A stretch of 64,000 nt of DNA from Deinococcus indicus (lineage in GTDB: Bacteria > Deinococcota > Deinococci > Deinococcales > Deinococcaceae), in assembly GCF_002198095.1 (NCBI RefSeq), contig NZ_NHMK01000008.1, positions 58,600 through 122,599 of the forward strand. Reading direction: 5' to 3'. A program made the translations under genes and the position numbers. Of the stretch, positions 9,790-18,000 are shown one piece after another; within the stretch, counting starts at the first letter, position 1; each line of letters starts with the position of its first letter. Under the pieces are notes generated by a model that saw only the letters and a program-made list of their open reading frames with translations, ran no database searches and was not told where the DNA came from.

Positions 9790-10647
9790 ATGGAGTTCCC
9801 GACCGTCTGCCCGGCGTGCGCCCGTGAGAACCGTGCGGAGTTCACGGACAGTTCCGTGCATGACCTGACCTGCGGGCACTGCGGGGCGCGGTACTGCGTG
9901 TTCCTGCGCAAGCAGCGCTTCGAGGTGCTGTTCGACCTGGGCACGCGGGCGCTGCTGGACGGGTACGCGCGTGAGGCGGTGGCGAGTTTCGCGGCGGCAC
10001 TGGAGCGGTTTTTCGAGTTCTACGTGTGGGCGTTCACGCTGGAGCGCGCCGCGAATGCCGAGCAGGAGTTCGGGGCGGCCCTGGCGGGGCTGGAGGGAAC
10101 GTGGCGGCACGTGTCCAGTCAGTCCGAGAGGCAGCTGGGGATGTTCGCGCTGGCGTACCTGCTGCGCGAGGGCCGCGAGCCGGATTTCCTGACGGCGCGG
10201 GGCCTGGGCACAGATTTCCGCAACCGCGTGATTCACCGGGGTGCGCTGCCGTCGCGGGCCGAGGTGGAGGCGTACGCGGCGCTGGTGTTCGCGCTGATCG
10301 ACCGTCTGCTGACCGAGCTGGGGCCGGGCGCGGCGCACGCGGAACTGGCGCAGGAGCAGGTGTTCGCCGCGCATCTGGCGGCCCTGCCGGACGGGGTGAC
10401 GGCGGTGTTCGAGGAGCATCCGGGCATGTTCCGCGCGCGGCGGTCCGGTGGGCTGGCGGCCACGCCGAAACTGTCACCCCAGCCGGTGCCGGGTCAGGTG
10501 CCGGGGCAGGCGCGCAAGCCGGGCAAGGCCGTGAACGACGCGCGGGCGTACCAGCAGGCGCTGTTCCGGCAGGCGCTGGAGGAACGCGGGGCGCTGCTGC
10601 GGTCGTTCAAGGGGCCGCCCCTGAACGTACCGCCGGGCCGGGAGTAG
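9790..10647 (+). CDS. zinc-ribbon protein with HEPN-like helical domain
   Basis: 285 residues, not a family I can name. The N-terminus holds two CxxC pairs (CPAC at about 8-11 and CGHC at about 32-35), a treble-clef or zinc-ribbon arrangement. A long all-helical region follows, containing R144-N-R-V-I-H149, which fits the Rx4-6H motif of HEPN RNases, then GALPSRAEVEAYAALVFALIDRLL as the closing helix typical of HEPN folds. The last ~60 residues are Pro/Gly/Arg-rich. ATG 9790 has TAGACT 7 nt upstream. No antitoxin-like partner gene is adjacent. HEPN assignment is inference from one motif and the helix pattern. Confidence 0.7.
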   Translation: MEFPTVCPACARENRAEFTDSSVHDLTCGHCGARYCVFLRKQRFEVLFDLGTRALLDGYAREAVASFAAALERFFEFYVWAFTLERAANAEQEFGAALAGLEGTWRHVSSQSERQLGMFALAYLLREGREPDFLTARGLGTDFRNRVIHRGALPSRAEVEAYAALVFALIDRLLTELGPGAAHAELAQEQVFAAHLAALPDGVTAVFEEHPGMFRARRSGGLAATPKLSPQPVPGQVPGQARKPGKAVNDARAYQQALFRQALEERGALLRSFKGPPLNVPPGRE

Positions 10648-10658
10648 CGGGCCGGGAG

Positions 10659-10821
10659 TGATACGGACTCGGATTGAATGGGCTGCAAAGCCCGCTGGGT
10701 CCGAGCGAAGCGACTCGGAGAGCTGCTCCGCAGAGTGGGAGAGAAACGCCCCTCCGGACGTGGAGCCGGCAGGGGCGGTGACGTTCCGGATTGTTGGCGA
10801 AACAAACGGCAGTCCGTATGA
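10659..10821. repeat. dispersed palindromic element, copy B (full)
   Basis: Core 10662-10818 (157 bp) runs from TACGGACTCGG to CAGTCCGTA, flanked on both sides by TGA (10659-10661 and 10819-10821). It is in the opposite orientation to copy A. Inner segments are ATTGAATGGGCTGCAAAGCCC (hairpin), AGAGCTGCTCCGCAGAGTGGGAG and CGTTCCGGATTGTTGGCG. Here the left TGA is not a stop codon: the upstream gene ends at a TAG 12 bp earlier. This shows that TGA belongs to the target, not to the gene. Confidence 0.88.
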
Positions 10822-10884
10822 CGGGTCTGGGGGTGCGTCTGGGCAGGCGGGGGGCGTGGGTGGCCTTCTCCCCTACACTGCGTC

Positions 10885-12558
10885 ATGTCTGGTGTGTCTG
10901 CGGGTGTGTCTGAGGGAATGCGGGGCGTGGATCGCCGCCGTCTGGTGCGGGTGGCGCGCGGCGAGGAACCCGGCGACCTGCTGGTGCGGGGCGCGCAGGT
11001 GGTGCAGCCCGCCACGCGTGAGGTGTTCGCGGCGGACGTGCTCGTCGCGGACGGGCGGGTCGCGGCGCTGGGGTCCGGTTTTCAGGCGGCGCGGGTGGTC
11101 GAGGCGCGCGGGGCGTTCCTCGCGCCGGGCTTCATCGACGCTCATGTTCACATCGAGTCGAGTCTGCTGACCCCGGCGGGCTTCGCGGGCGCGGTGCTGG
11201 GGCGCGGCACGACGGGCGTGGTGGCCGAGCCGCACGAACTGGTGAACGTGCTGGGCGCGGCGGGCCTGGAGTGGATGCTCGCGGCGGGCCGTTCGTCGGG
11301 GTTGCGGGTGTGGGCGTCGGCGCCGTCGTGCGTGCCGGCCAGTCCCTTCGAGGCGGGCGGCGCGGTCGTGGACGCGGCGGGCGTGGCGGGCATGCTGCGG
11401 TTGCCGGGCGTGCTGGGTCTGGCCGAGATGATGAACTACCCCGGCGTGCTGGGCGGCAGCGGGGACGTGTGGGACGTGCTGGAGGCGGGGCGGGCGTCGG
11501 GCCTGCGGCTGGACGGGCACGCGTCGGGCGTGCGGGGCCGGGACCTGATGGGGTACGCGGCGGCGGGCCTGCACTCGGATCACGAGGCGACCACGCCCGA
11601 CGAGGCCCGTGAGCGCCTGCGGGCGGGCCTGTGGCTGATGGTCCGCGAGGGCTCAGCGGCGCGGAACCTGGAGGCGCTGTTGCCAGTGCTGCTGGAACGC
11701 CCCCGACGGGCGATGCTCGTCAGTGACGACGTCAGCGTGGACGAACTGCTGGAACTGGGGCACCTGGACCGCCTGCTGCGCGCCTGCGTGGCGGGTGGCC
11801 TGCACCCGGCCGACGCGGTGGCGCTGGTGACCTGCAACCCGGCCGAGTACTGGGGCCTGCACGGCAGCGGGCTGGTCGCGCCGGGCTACCTCGCGGATTT
11901 CGTGCTGCTGCGGGACCTGTCGGACTTCAGGGTGCTGGAGACCTTCGTGGGCGGGCAGGAGGCGCGGGCCGGGACGGTCACGCCGCCGCTGCCGGGTGGC
12001 GGCGTGAACCTGGGGGCCGGGTGGGACTCGGCGACCTTCGGGGTGCCGGCGCACTGGCCGGTCATGCAGGTCAGCGCGTCGCAGATCACGACCGGGGTGG
12101 GCGAGCCGGGCAGCGGGGACGCGCGGCTGGTCGTCGCGGACCGCTACGGGCGCGGCGAGTGGTCGGCGTGCCTGACGTCCGGCACCGGCATGGACGGGGG
12201 GACGCTGGGCATCAGCGTGCTGCACGACGCTCACCACGCGGCGTTCCTGGGCGGCACGGACGCGGACGTGCGGGCCGCCGGGCGGGCGCTGGAAGCCATG
12301 GGGGGCGGCGTGGTGGTCGTGTCGGGCGGCGAGGTGCGGGCCAGTCTGCCGCTGCCGTTCGCGGGCCTGATGACCGACCTGCCCCCCGCCGGGGCGGCCG
12401 CGCGGCTGGGCGAGGTCACGGCGGCGTGCCGGGCGCTGGGCTGCCGCCTGCCGTACCCGGTGACCACCCTGAGTTTCCTGGGCCTGACCGTGATTCCGGC
12501 GCTGAAACTCACGCCGCGCGGCCTGCTGGACGTGAATGCCTGGGCGTACCTGCCCTGA
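10885..12558 (+). CDS. ade: adenine deaminase
   Basis: 557 residues, normal for bacterial Ade of the amidohydrolase superfamily. It deaminates adenine to hypoxanthine for purine salvage. Metal-site motifs are visible: GFIDAHVHIESS, then GTTGVVAEPHE, GLAEMMNYPGV, DGHA and a SDHEATTPDEA region. The C-terminal domain has the family pattern ISVLHDAHH and SFLGLTVIPALKLT. TACACT lies 5 nt before the ATG. It fits with xpt (37.5 kb) and purA (61 kb) in purine metabolism, though these are not linked in an operon. Confidence 0.92.
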   Translation: MSGVSAGVSEGMRGVDRRRLVRVARGEEPGDLLVRGAQVVQPATREVFAADVLVADGRVAALGSGFQAARVVEARGAFLAPGFIDAHVHIESSLLTPAGFAGAVLGRGTTGVVAEPHELVNVLGAAGLEWMLAAGRSSGLRVWASAPSCVPASPFEAGGAVVDAAGVAGMLRLPGVLGLAEMMNYPGVLGGSGDVWDVLEAGRASGLRLDGHASGVRGRDLMGYAAAGLHSDHEATTPDEARERLRAGLWLMVREGSAARNLEALLPVLLERPRRAMLVSDDVSVDELLELGHLDRLLRACVAGGLHPADAVALVTCNPAEYWGLHGSGLVAPGYLADFVLLRDLSDFRVLETFVGGQEARAGTVTPPLPGGGVNLGAGWDSATFGVPAHWPVMQVSASQITTGVGEPGSGDARLVVADRYGRGEWSACLTSGTGMDGGTLGISVLHDAHHAAFLGGTDADVRAAGRALEAMGGGVVVVSGGEVRASLPLPFAGLMTDLPPAGAAARLGEVTAACRALGCRLPYPVTTLSFLGLTVIPALKLTPRGLLDVNAWAYLP

Positions 12559-12697
12559 CCCGGCCCCCTGCTGGTCCGGCCCCAGGCCGATCAGACCCGT
12601 TGCTGATTCAACCCTTTGCTGACCCGCCGCCCAATGACCCCCACCTGGGGATACCGGGCGGGCGGACCTGGCCCTAGACTGCCGTGAGGTCTTCCGT
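12559..12697 (+). promoter_or_regulatory. upstream region of the diguanylate cyclase gene
   Basis: It contains a TAGACT hexamer (12675-12680) of the type used as -10 elsewhere in this window, then GAGGT (12686-12690) that could serve as a ribosome binding site. A GTG at 12684 opens only an 18-codon frame ending at TGA 12738, so it does not start the downstream protein. Confidence 0.45.
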
Positions 12698-14365
12698 ATT
12701 TCCCAGGTTCGTCCCAGGCCCGCTGCCTCCAACTCACTGACGCCCGCGCAGGCGCTCCGGGCGTTCTCATGGTCCCGTGGCTGGCTGCTGGCGGCGCTGG
12801 TCCTGACCCAGTCCCTGACGCTGCTGGTGGCCCTCTGGAGCGACCGGCAGGGGTCCGAACAGACCGTGAAGTCCCAGGCGCAGGGGTCGCTGGAGCAGCT
12901 GGCGCGGGTCGCGTCCGAGAACGTCGCCGGGTACCTCCAGTTCGCGTCGCAGATCGTGCAGATCAACCGCGCGAACATGGTCAGCGGCCTGCTCAGCGCC
13001 GACGACGCGGCCGGGCAACTCCTGAACTTCCAGGCGCTGCTGACCAGCGTGCCGCAACTGAACGGCGTGCTGGTCGGCCACAGCGACGGCCGCTTCGTGT
13101 TCCTGCGCCGCGACGGCCCGGACAGCCTGGGGCGCTTCTCCCGCGTGATCGAGGTCCGCCCGGAACGGCGCGTGCTGACCAGCACCTACGACGCGCGGGG
13201 CGTCCTGACCGGCCAGTCGGCGCAGCCGGACCCGTACGACCCGCGCGAGCGGCCCTGGTACCGGCAGGCGCAGGCGGCCGCCGGGCAGGTCATCTGGACC
13301 GACCCGTACGTGTTCGCGTCGTCCGGGCAGCCCGGCGTGACGGTCGCGTCGGCCCTGTCCACGCCGGGCGGCGCGGTCGTGATCGGCGCGGACGTGCAGC
13401 TGCGGCAACTCGCCGAGTTCCTGCAGGGCGTGCAGATCAGCCCGAACGGACGGGCGTTCGTCACGGACGAGCGCGGGCACGCCATCGCCACCTCACGCGC
13501 GTGGCCCGGCGCGGCCGGGACGGGCAGCATCCCGCTGCTGCGGGACGTGGCCGACCCGGCGCTGCGGGCGCTGCTGGACCGGGAGGCGCGCCCCGCCCTC
13601 GCGCCGGGCACGCACTGGTACGACGTGTCCGGGCAGCAGTTCGCCGCCGTGATCCGCCCCGTCGAGGTGCAGCCCGGCGTGACCTGGATGGTCGGCGTGT
13701 ACGCCCCCACCACCGACTTCACGTCCGGCCTGAGCGGCAACCGGCGCCCACTGGTCTTCGTGCTGCTGGTCAGTCTGGTCGGCAGTCTGCTGGCGTGGCC
13801 GGTCGTGCTGCGCGCCACGCGCCCGCTGGTCGAGTTGCAGCGGCAGGCGACCACCGATTACCTGACGGGCCTGCCCAACCGCGCGAGCTTCGTCGCGCAG
13901 CTCGAGGAATCCCTGCGCGAACCGGGGCAGGGCGCGCTGGGACTGGCCGTGTTCGACCTGGACGGCTTCAAGGCCGTGAACGACACCTTCGGGCACCACG
14001 CGGGCGACGAGGTGCTGCACGCGGTGGGCGCGCGGATGCTCGCGGCGCTGCGGGCCGGCGACACGCTGGGCCGGCTGGGCGGCGACGAGTTCGCGCTGCT
14101 GGTGCAGGCCACGTCCCGCGAGGAAGTCCGCCTGCGGGTCGAGGGCGTGCTCGAAGCCGTCGCCCGCCGCCCGGTCGTCGTGGACGGCGTGGCGCACGCA
14201 CTGGCCTCCACCGCCGGACTGGCGTTCCTGGACCTGCACGAGGGCGCCCTGAGCAGCGATCAGTGGCTGGCGCGGGCCGACACCGCCCTGATCCGCGGCA
14301 AACGGCGCGGCAAGGGACGCGTGTGGGTGGAGGGCGAGGTCACCATGCCCACCCTGTTCCGCTGA
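12698..14365 (+). CDS. membrane diguanylate cyclase with Cache-like sensor domain
   Basis: Makes the second messenger c-di-GMP from two GTP. TM1 (about 12782-12835, LLAALVLTQSLTLLVALW) and TM2 (about 13742-13810) flank a ~300-residue extracytoplasmic sensor with the dCache-like PRERPWYRQAQ region. The C-terminal domain has an intact GGDEF active site at 14078-14092, and RAGD five residues before it fits the inhibitory I-site. No ATG, GTG or TTG occurs in frame before a GTG at 12827, which lies inside TM1. A start at ATT 12698 (7 nt after GAGGT) or CTG 12737 is therefore proposed; 12827 would destroy TM1. A local frameshift is the alternative. Confidence 0.85.
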   Translation: MSQVRPRPAASNSLTPAQALRAFSWSRGWLLAALVLTQSLTLLVALWSDRQGSEQTVKSQAQGSLEQLARVASENVAGYLQFASQIVQINRANMVSGLLSADDAAGQLLNFQALLTSVPQLNGVLVGHSDGRFVFLRRDGPDSLGRFSRVIEVRPERRVLTSTYDARGVLTGQSAQPDPYDPRERPWYRQAQAAAGQVIWTDPYVFASSGQPGVTVASALSTPGGAVVIGADVQLRQLAEFLQGVQISPNGRAFVTDERGHAIATSRAWPGAAGTGSIPLLRDVADPALRALLDREARPALAPGTHWYDVSGQQFAAVIRPVEVQPGVTWMVGVYAPTTDFTSGLSGNRRPLVFVLLVSLVGSLLAWPVVLRATRPLVELQRQATTDYLTGLPNRASFVAQLEESLREPGQGALGLAVFDLDGFKAVNDTFGHHAGDEVLHAVGARMLAALRAGDTLGRLGGDEFALLVQATSREEVRLRVEGVLEAVARRPVVVDGVAHALASTAGLAFLDLHEGALSSDQWLARADTALIRGKRRGKGRVWVEGEVTMPTLFR

Positions 14366-14391
14366 GCGGACGCTGTGCGATGCTGGGCGGC

Positions 14392-14775
14392 ATGACGCAG
14401 ACGTTCACGGTGCAGGTGGCAGGATTCGGGGAGATCGAGGCGAGCAGCGGCGAGCGGCTGGTACGGGCGCTGGAACGCGGCGGGGTGGACATCCTGCACC
14501 GCTGCGGCGGCGTGGCGCGCTGCACGACCTGCCGCGTCACCTTCCAGGAAGGGGAACCGGACGCCATGACCGCCGCCGAATTCGACAAACTGACCGAGAA
14601 GGACCTGCTGGGTCAGGCGCGCCTGTCCTGCCAGATCGAGTGCGCGCCCGGCATGAGCGTCACGCCCCTCCAGACCGAGACGAGCAGCGGGCTGGAACGC
14701 GGCAAGGCGCCCGCCGAACAGATCGAACCCGACCCGGTCTGGACCACCCGGCCCGGCGCGTCCACCGAGGGCTGA
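14392..14775 (+). CDS. [2Fe-2S] ferredoxin
   Basis: 127 residues. An electron carrier with the plant/adrenodoxin-like cluster motif Cys-x5-Cys-x2-Cys (CGGVARCTTC, about residues 39-48) and a later Cys in LSCQIE. The ~35-residue C-terminal tail after the fold is polar and unusual but has no clear function. ATG 14392 is preferred over an in-frame ATG at 14380. No partner reductase or oxygenase is adjacent. The TGA stop (14773-14775) coincides with the start of a partial palindromic element. Confidence 0.85.
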   Translation: MTQTFTVQVAGFGEIEASSGERLVRALERGGVDILHRCGGVARCTTCRVTFQEGEPDAMTAAEFDKLTEKDLLGQARLSCQIECAPGMSVTPLQTETSSGLERGKAPAEQIEPDPVWTTRPGASTEG

Positions 14776-14800
14776 TCCGGACTCCGGTTGAATAGGCCTC
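14773..14800. repeat. dispersed palindromic element, left end only (copy C)
   Basis: TGATCCGGACTCCGGTTGAAT matches the left terminal segment of the element family and begins at the ferredoxin TGA stop. The rest of the element is absent; different sequence follows from about 14797. A right-type end of the family closes at 15713, so the two may bracket the intervening gene. Confidence 0.7.
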
Positions 14801-14902
14801 CGCCAAGAGGCAGAACCGCCACGGGTGAGCCGCGAGGGCTGCGACCGCACGGTGAAGTCGAGGGGTCAACGGCTCCCGGCAGGACATGACAGCATGTGAC
14901 CC

Positions 14903-15640
14903 GTGGATGCTGCTACCAAACAACGCCTCCTGCAACAGGAATTTGAAGCGTTGCGCCCCTCTGATGGCGGCGTATCGTGGGCGCCCCCTGAACTCCTGAT
15001 CCCTGCATCCCAGGCCCTCAGGTTTCTCCGGCGCCTGGCGGAACTGGATATTGCCCTGCTCTCTGGCGTTGACCTGCTTGAACTTCAGCCGGACCATTCC
15101 GTCCTCGTGAGGGAAACCCGGCAGTTTCGGGAGGACCGTACTCTGAGGCTCACGGAGGCGGCGCGATTCGTTCAGAGTCACCTGACCGACTCTGAGGCGA
15201 TGATGTTTTCGTACGATGTCCTTGATGACATCCCATGGGGCGAGAGGGTGTCCATTCTGCGTGCGAAGCCCAGTCTCTGCGCTCAACTGACGTCAGAGGG
15301 GCAGGTCAAGGTGACAGTCACAGGCGCCGCCGCCCTTCGAGCATCGGCGGATCTGGTCTGGCATCACGTCAGACTCCTGAAGGTGCGTGTCGTGGGTGGC
15401 GAGACACTGGAACTTACAGGCGATTCAGGTCGCTATGCGCAACTGGAACAGACGACGGCCTGGATCCGCAACGTGCTGACCCGCACGCCAGATAGTCAGT
15501 TTTACCTGTTGGGAGAGATGTTGGCATACACGTCACCACTCCCTGAAGACCAGTGGCTTCTCCCGTCCGATCTTTCGTGCCCGTCGCAGGACGACTGGGG
15601 CAGCTCTCGTAACCACGGCAGCAGGAGAAAGGGCTCCTGA
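14903..15640 (+). CDS. hypothetical protein of atypical composition, bracketed by element ends
   Basis: 245 residues, no family recognised. No signal peptide or membrane helix is evident. The pattern is mixed alpha/beta, with VKVTVTGAAALRASADLVW and an ETLELTGDSGRYAQLEQTTAWI stretch in the second half. Base composition is visibly less GC-rich than the neighbours and codons ending in A or T are common, which suggests acquisition by transfer. GTG 14903 is the only reasonable start; the ATG nine bases upstream is followed at once by a stop. The TGA stop (15638-15640) is the target triplet of element copy D, so the C-terminus could have been altered by insertion. Confidence 0.7.
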   Translation: MDAATKQRLLQQEFEALRPSDGGVSWAPPELLIPASQALRFLRRLAELDIALLSGVDLLELQPDHSVLVRETRQFREDRTLRLTEAARFVQSHLTDSEAMMFSYDVLDDIPWGERVSILRAKPSLCAQLTSEGQVKVTVTGAAALRASADLVWHHVRLLKVRVVGGETLELTGDSGRYAQLEQTTAWIRNVLTRTPDSQFYLLGEMLAYTSPLPEDQWLLPSDLSCPSQDDWGSSRNHGSRRKGS

Positions 15641-15713
15641 TACGGACTGCCGTTTGTTTCGCTGACAATCCGGAACTTCACCGGATGGAGGGCGACACAG
15701 ACGACAGTCCGTA
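15638..15713. repeat. dispersed palindromic element, short copy D
   Basis: Core 15641-15713 (73 bp) runs from TACGGACTGCCG to CAGTCCGTA, with TGA on the left and GAA on the right (an imperfect target duplication). It keeps the TTTGTTTCGCTGACAATCCGGAAC right-half segment but lacks the central hairpins, so it is an internally deleted form. The left TGA is the stop codon of the upstream gene. Confidence 0.82.
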
Positions 15714-15739
15714 GAATCCGGCCGCCGGGCCGCTCATGG

Positions 15740-16492
15740 TCAGTCGCGCGGCCCGGCCAGCGGGTCGGTGGTGGCGGGTGTCCAGCGGGCGCCGCCGCAG
15801 GTGCAAACCGACGGGTCAATGGTGGCCAGTTGTCCGGCGTCCTGCTGGCCGCTCGCTTCTGCGCCGCGCAGTGCGCCGCAGCCCAGGCAGGCCAGCGGTC
15901 CCCGGTACGGATCGCCGGGCGGCAGGGCGCGTGGGGGTTCCAGGTCCCAGGGCGGCACGACCGGCAGGCCCGGCGGGGGGTCGTGCGGGTGCGTGAAGAC
16001 GCTCAGGGCGCCGTCCTGTTCGAAGTAGGCGCGTTGCACCTCGCCGAGCTGCCGTACGCCCTGGGCGCGCAGGCGTTCGAACAGGTCCTCGCGGCTCAGG
16101 TTGGCGCGTTGCAGCGCCTCGCCGCGCAGCACGCCGTCCCGGACGAGTTCGACCGGCAGGCCCTCGATGAACGTCTCGACGTGCTCGCTGCGGATCACGA
16201 GGTGCGACAGCAGGCGCTGCAGTCCCACCACGAGCGCCAGGACCAGCATGGCGTGCAGCAGCGGGACTTCCGGGTAGAACATGGGGTCGCCGGCTGCCGA
16301 GCCCAGCCCGATCACGATGGCGAGTTCCAGCGGGCTGAGTTGCGCCAGTCCGCGCTTGCCGGTCACGCGCAGCAGGAACACCAGCCACAGGAAGATCACG
16401 GCGGTGCGGAACACGATTTCCAGCAGGAACAGGGGCGGCGCGTCGCCCAGCAGCATCCGCGCCCAGTCGAACGGAACGATCTCGGCGCTCAT
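15740..16492 (-). CDS. DUF421 (YetF-like) membrane protein with Cys-rich tail
   Basis: 250 residues. Three N-terminal transmembrane helices (about 17-110) contain the family signature VTGKRGLAQLSPLELAIVIGLGSAAGDP. The cytoplasmic YetF domain follows (ETFIEGLPVELVRDG, then a LREDLF/LRAQG-like helix and AYFEQDGALSVF). The last ~50 residues carry CLGCG and CTCGG, a possible zinc-binding knuckle not usual in DUF421 proteins. Function of the family is unclear. The ATG at 16492 is formed across the junction with element copy E: CA comes from the duplicated target and T from the element. Without the element the start would be GTG overlapping the stop of the upstream 65-residue ORF. Confidence 0.85.
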   Translation of the reverse strand: MSAEIVPFDWARMLLGDAPPLFLLEIVFRTAVIFLWLVFLLRVTGKRGLAQLSPLELAIVIGLGSAAGDPMFYPEVPLLHAMLVLALVVGLQRLLSHLVIRSEHVETFIEGLPVELVRDGVLRGEALQRANLSREDLFERLRAQGVRQLGEVQRAYFEQDGALSVFTHPHDPPPGLPVVPPWDLEPPRALPPGDPYRGPLACLGCGALRGAEASGQQDAGQLATIDPSVCTCGGARWTPATTDPLAGPRD

Positions 16493-16628
16493 ACGGACTC
16501 CGATTGAATGGGCTGCAAAGCCCGTTCAATCCGAGCGGATGCGAGTAGGAGCCGAGCGGGTTCCGGGCGTGGAGCTGGCAATCCGGTGAAGTTCCGGATT
16601 GTCAGCGAAACAAACGGAATCCGTATCA
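16489..16628. repeat. dispersed palindromic element, copy E (full), between two coupled genes
   Basis: Core 16492-16625 (134 bp) runs from TACGGACTCCG to CGGAATCCGTA, flanked by TCA on both sides (16489-16491, 16626-16628). Two inner hairpins are clear: 16504-16531 (ATTGAA-GGGCT/AGCCC-TTCAAT) and AATCCGG/TTCCGGATT near 16581-16601. Read on the minus strand, the right TCA is the TGA stop of the 65-residue ORF and the left junction provides the ATG of the DUF421 gene. Confidence 0.9.
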
Positions 16629-16823
16629 CGGGGCACCGGGACGGTCGGGGTCCGGCAGGCCCAGGCCCGCCAGGATGCGGGCGCGGTCCCAGCCGGTCAG
16701 GGCGGAGAGTTCAGCGGCTGTCGCCTCGAATTCCGGCGTGCCGGGCGTGGGGGGCAGGGTGCGCAGCCGCTGCCACAGCGCGTTGCGCCGCCGCAACCAG
16801 TCGGCGCGTGTGGAGTGGGTCAT
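16626..16823 (-). CDS. small hypothetical protein (65 residues)
   Basis: A short, soluble, Arg- and Leu-rich protein with no recognised domain. Reality is supported by a TACACT hexamer 6 nt before the ATG, the arrangement of leaderless genes here. Removing element copy E would also leave its TGA overlapping a GTG start of the DUF421 gene in the form GTGA, a classical translational-coupling overlap. It may therefore be the first gene of a two-gene unit with DUF421. Confidence 0.6.
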   Translation of the reverse strand: MTHSTRADWLRRRNALWQRLRTLPPTPGTPEFEATAAELSALTGWDRARILAGLGLPDPDRPGAP

Positions 16824-16918
16824 GCCCGGAGTGTAGGCCCGGATACGCTGTCGGGGCCTTCAGGAAGGGTTCAGTCAGCGTCTCCGGGCTGCGCCATGCA
16901 CCCGCCCCTGCGCCGGGC

Positions 16919-16971
16919 CGCTTTGCCCGGACCCGGCGGCCCTGCACGCCGTTCAGTCGGAGTCCAGTTCA
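16919..16971. repeat. dispersed palindromic element, degenerate end (copy F)
   Basis: The segment GCTTTGCCCGGACCCGGCGG then CACGCCGTTCAGTCGGAGTCC matches copy H with scattered changes. Its outer TCA (16969-16971) is the complement of the mltG TGA stop. The other end is not recognisable, so this is probably an old copy. Confidence 0.6.
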
Positions 16972-18000
16972 GCGGTAGCGGGCGATGTCGCGCAGGTGCG
17001 CGGGGTAATCGTGGTTCACGTAGATCTTGCCGTCCAGGCCGTGCAGGAAGTACACGGCGTCGCGGCCGTCGGGTAACTTGCGCTCGGGGTTCAGGACCGC
17101 CAGCAGGGCCGCCTGACCGGGGTTGTTGATCGGCCCGGCCGGCAGGCCCTGGCGGGTGTAGGTGGAGTACGGCGTGTCGCGCGTGAAATCCCCGGCGCTG
17201 CGGTCGAGTTCCGGCAGGTCCTTGCCCAGCCCGTACGCGACGGTGGGGTCGCTGCCGAGCGCGATGCCGTCACGCAGGCGGTTCAGGAACACCCCGGCGA
17301 TGATGGGCATCTCGGCGTCGTTGGCGGCCTCGGCCTGCACCATGCTCGCCAGGATCACCCAGTCGCGCACGCCCAGGCCCAGGGCTTTGGCGGCCGCCAC
17401 GTTCGCGGGCGTGAACTCGGTTTCCATGCGGCTGACCATGGTCTGCACGATCCGTTGCGGCGTCTCCTGCGGGCGGATGTCGTACGTGGCGGGGAACACA
17501 AAGCCTTCCAGGTCGGGCTGCCCGCCCGCGTAGCGGCTGAGGCTGGTGTCCTTCAGGGCCTTCAGGACAGCGGCCCCGTCGAACCCGGCCTTCTGGAAGA
17601 TGGCGGGCAGGTCCTTCACGCGCCGGCCCTCGGGAATGGTGACGGACACGGTCGGAATGCGGGCCGGGCCGGCCAGTTTCTCGGCGACCTGCTGCACGGT
17701 CATCTGGCCGTTCAGGTCGTACAGGCCCTCTTTCAGGCTGCCGGCCGTGCCGTCGCGCCGCATGACGAACCGCAGCACGTCGGCGTTCTGCACCACGCCG
17801 CGTTCCTGCAGGGTACGGGCCACGCTGCCCAGCGTGTCGCCGGGTTTCACTTCCAGCGTGAAGGCCGCGCCGCCCGCCGGTCCCAGCAGCGACCGCAGGT
17901 ACAGCGCCGCGCCGCCCGCCGCCAGCAGCGCCAGCAGCAGCAGGGCCAGCAGCGCCCGCGCCCAGACGGGCAGGCCGCGCCGCGCGCCCAGGCGGGTCAC
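16969..18000 (-). CDS. mltG: endolytic murein transglycosylase MltG
   Basis: 343 residues, normal for the family (YceG). It is a single-pass membrane enzyme that cuts nascent glycan strands. The order is a short cytoplasmic N-terminus, TM helix (about 15-37), a LysM-like region ([14 protein letters not shown]), and the MltG catalytic domain with [22 protein letters not shown], the presumed catalytic Glu224 in SMVQAEA, and [11 protein letters not shown]. The GTG at 18000 overlaps the stop of the upstream kinase gene by four bases (GTGA), so the two are translationally coupled. Confidence 0.92.
   Translation of the reverse strand: MTRLGARRGLPVWARALLALLLLALLAAGGAALYLRSLLGPAGGAAFTLEVKPGDTLGSVARTLQERGVVQNADVLRFVMRRDGTAGSLKEGLYDLNGQMTVQQVAEKLAGPARIPTVSVTIPEGRRVKDLPAIFQKAGFDGAAVLKALKDTSLSRYAGGQPDLEGFVFPATYDIRPQETPQRIVQTMVSRMETEFTPANVAAAKALGLGVRDWVILASMVQAEAANDAEMPIIAGVFLNRLRDGIALGSDPTVAYGLGKDLPELDRSAGDFTRDTPYSTYTRQGLPAGPINNPGQAALLAVLNPERKLPDGRDAVYFLHGLDGKIYVNHDYPAHLRDIARYR

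Noticed and set aside
12684..12740. GTG at 12684 as the start of the diguanylate cyclase
   Set aside because: It is in another frame and meets TGA at 12738 after 18 codons.
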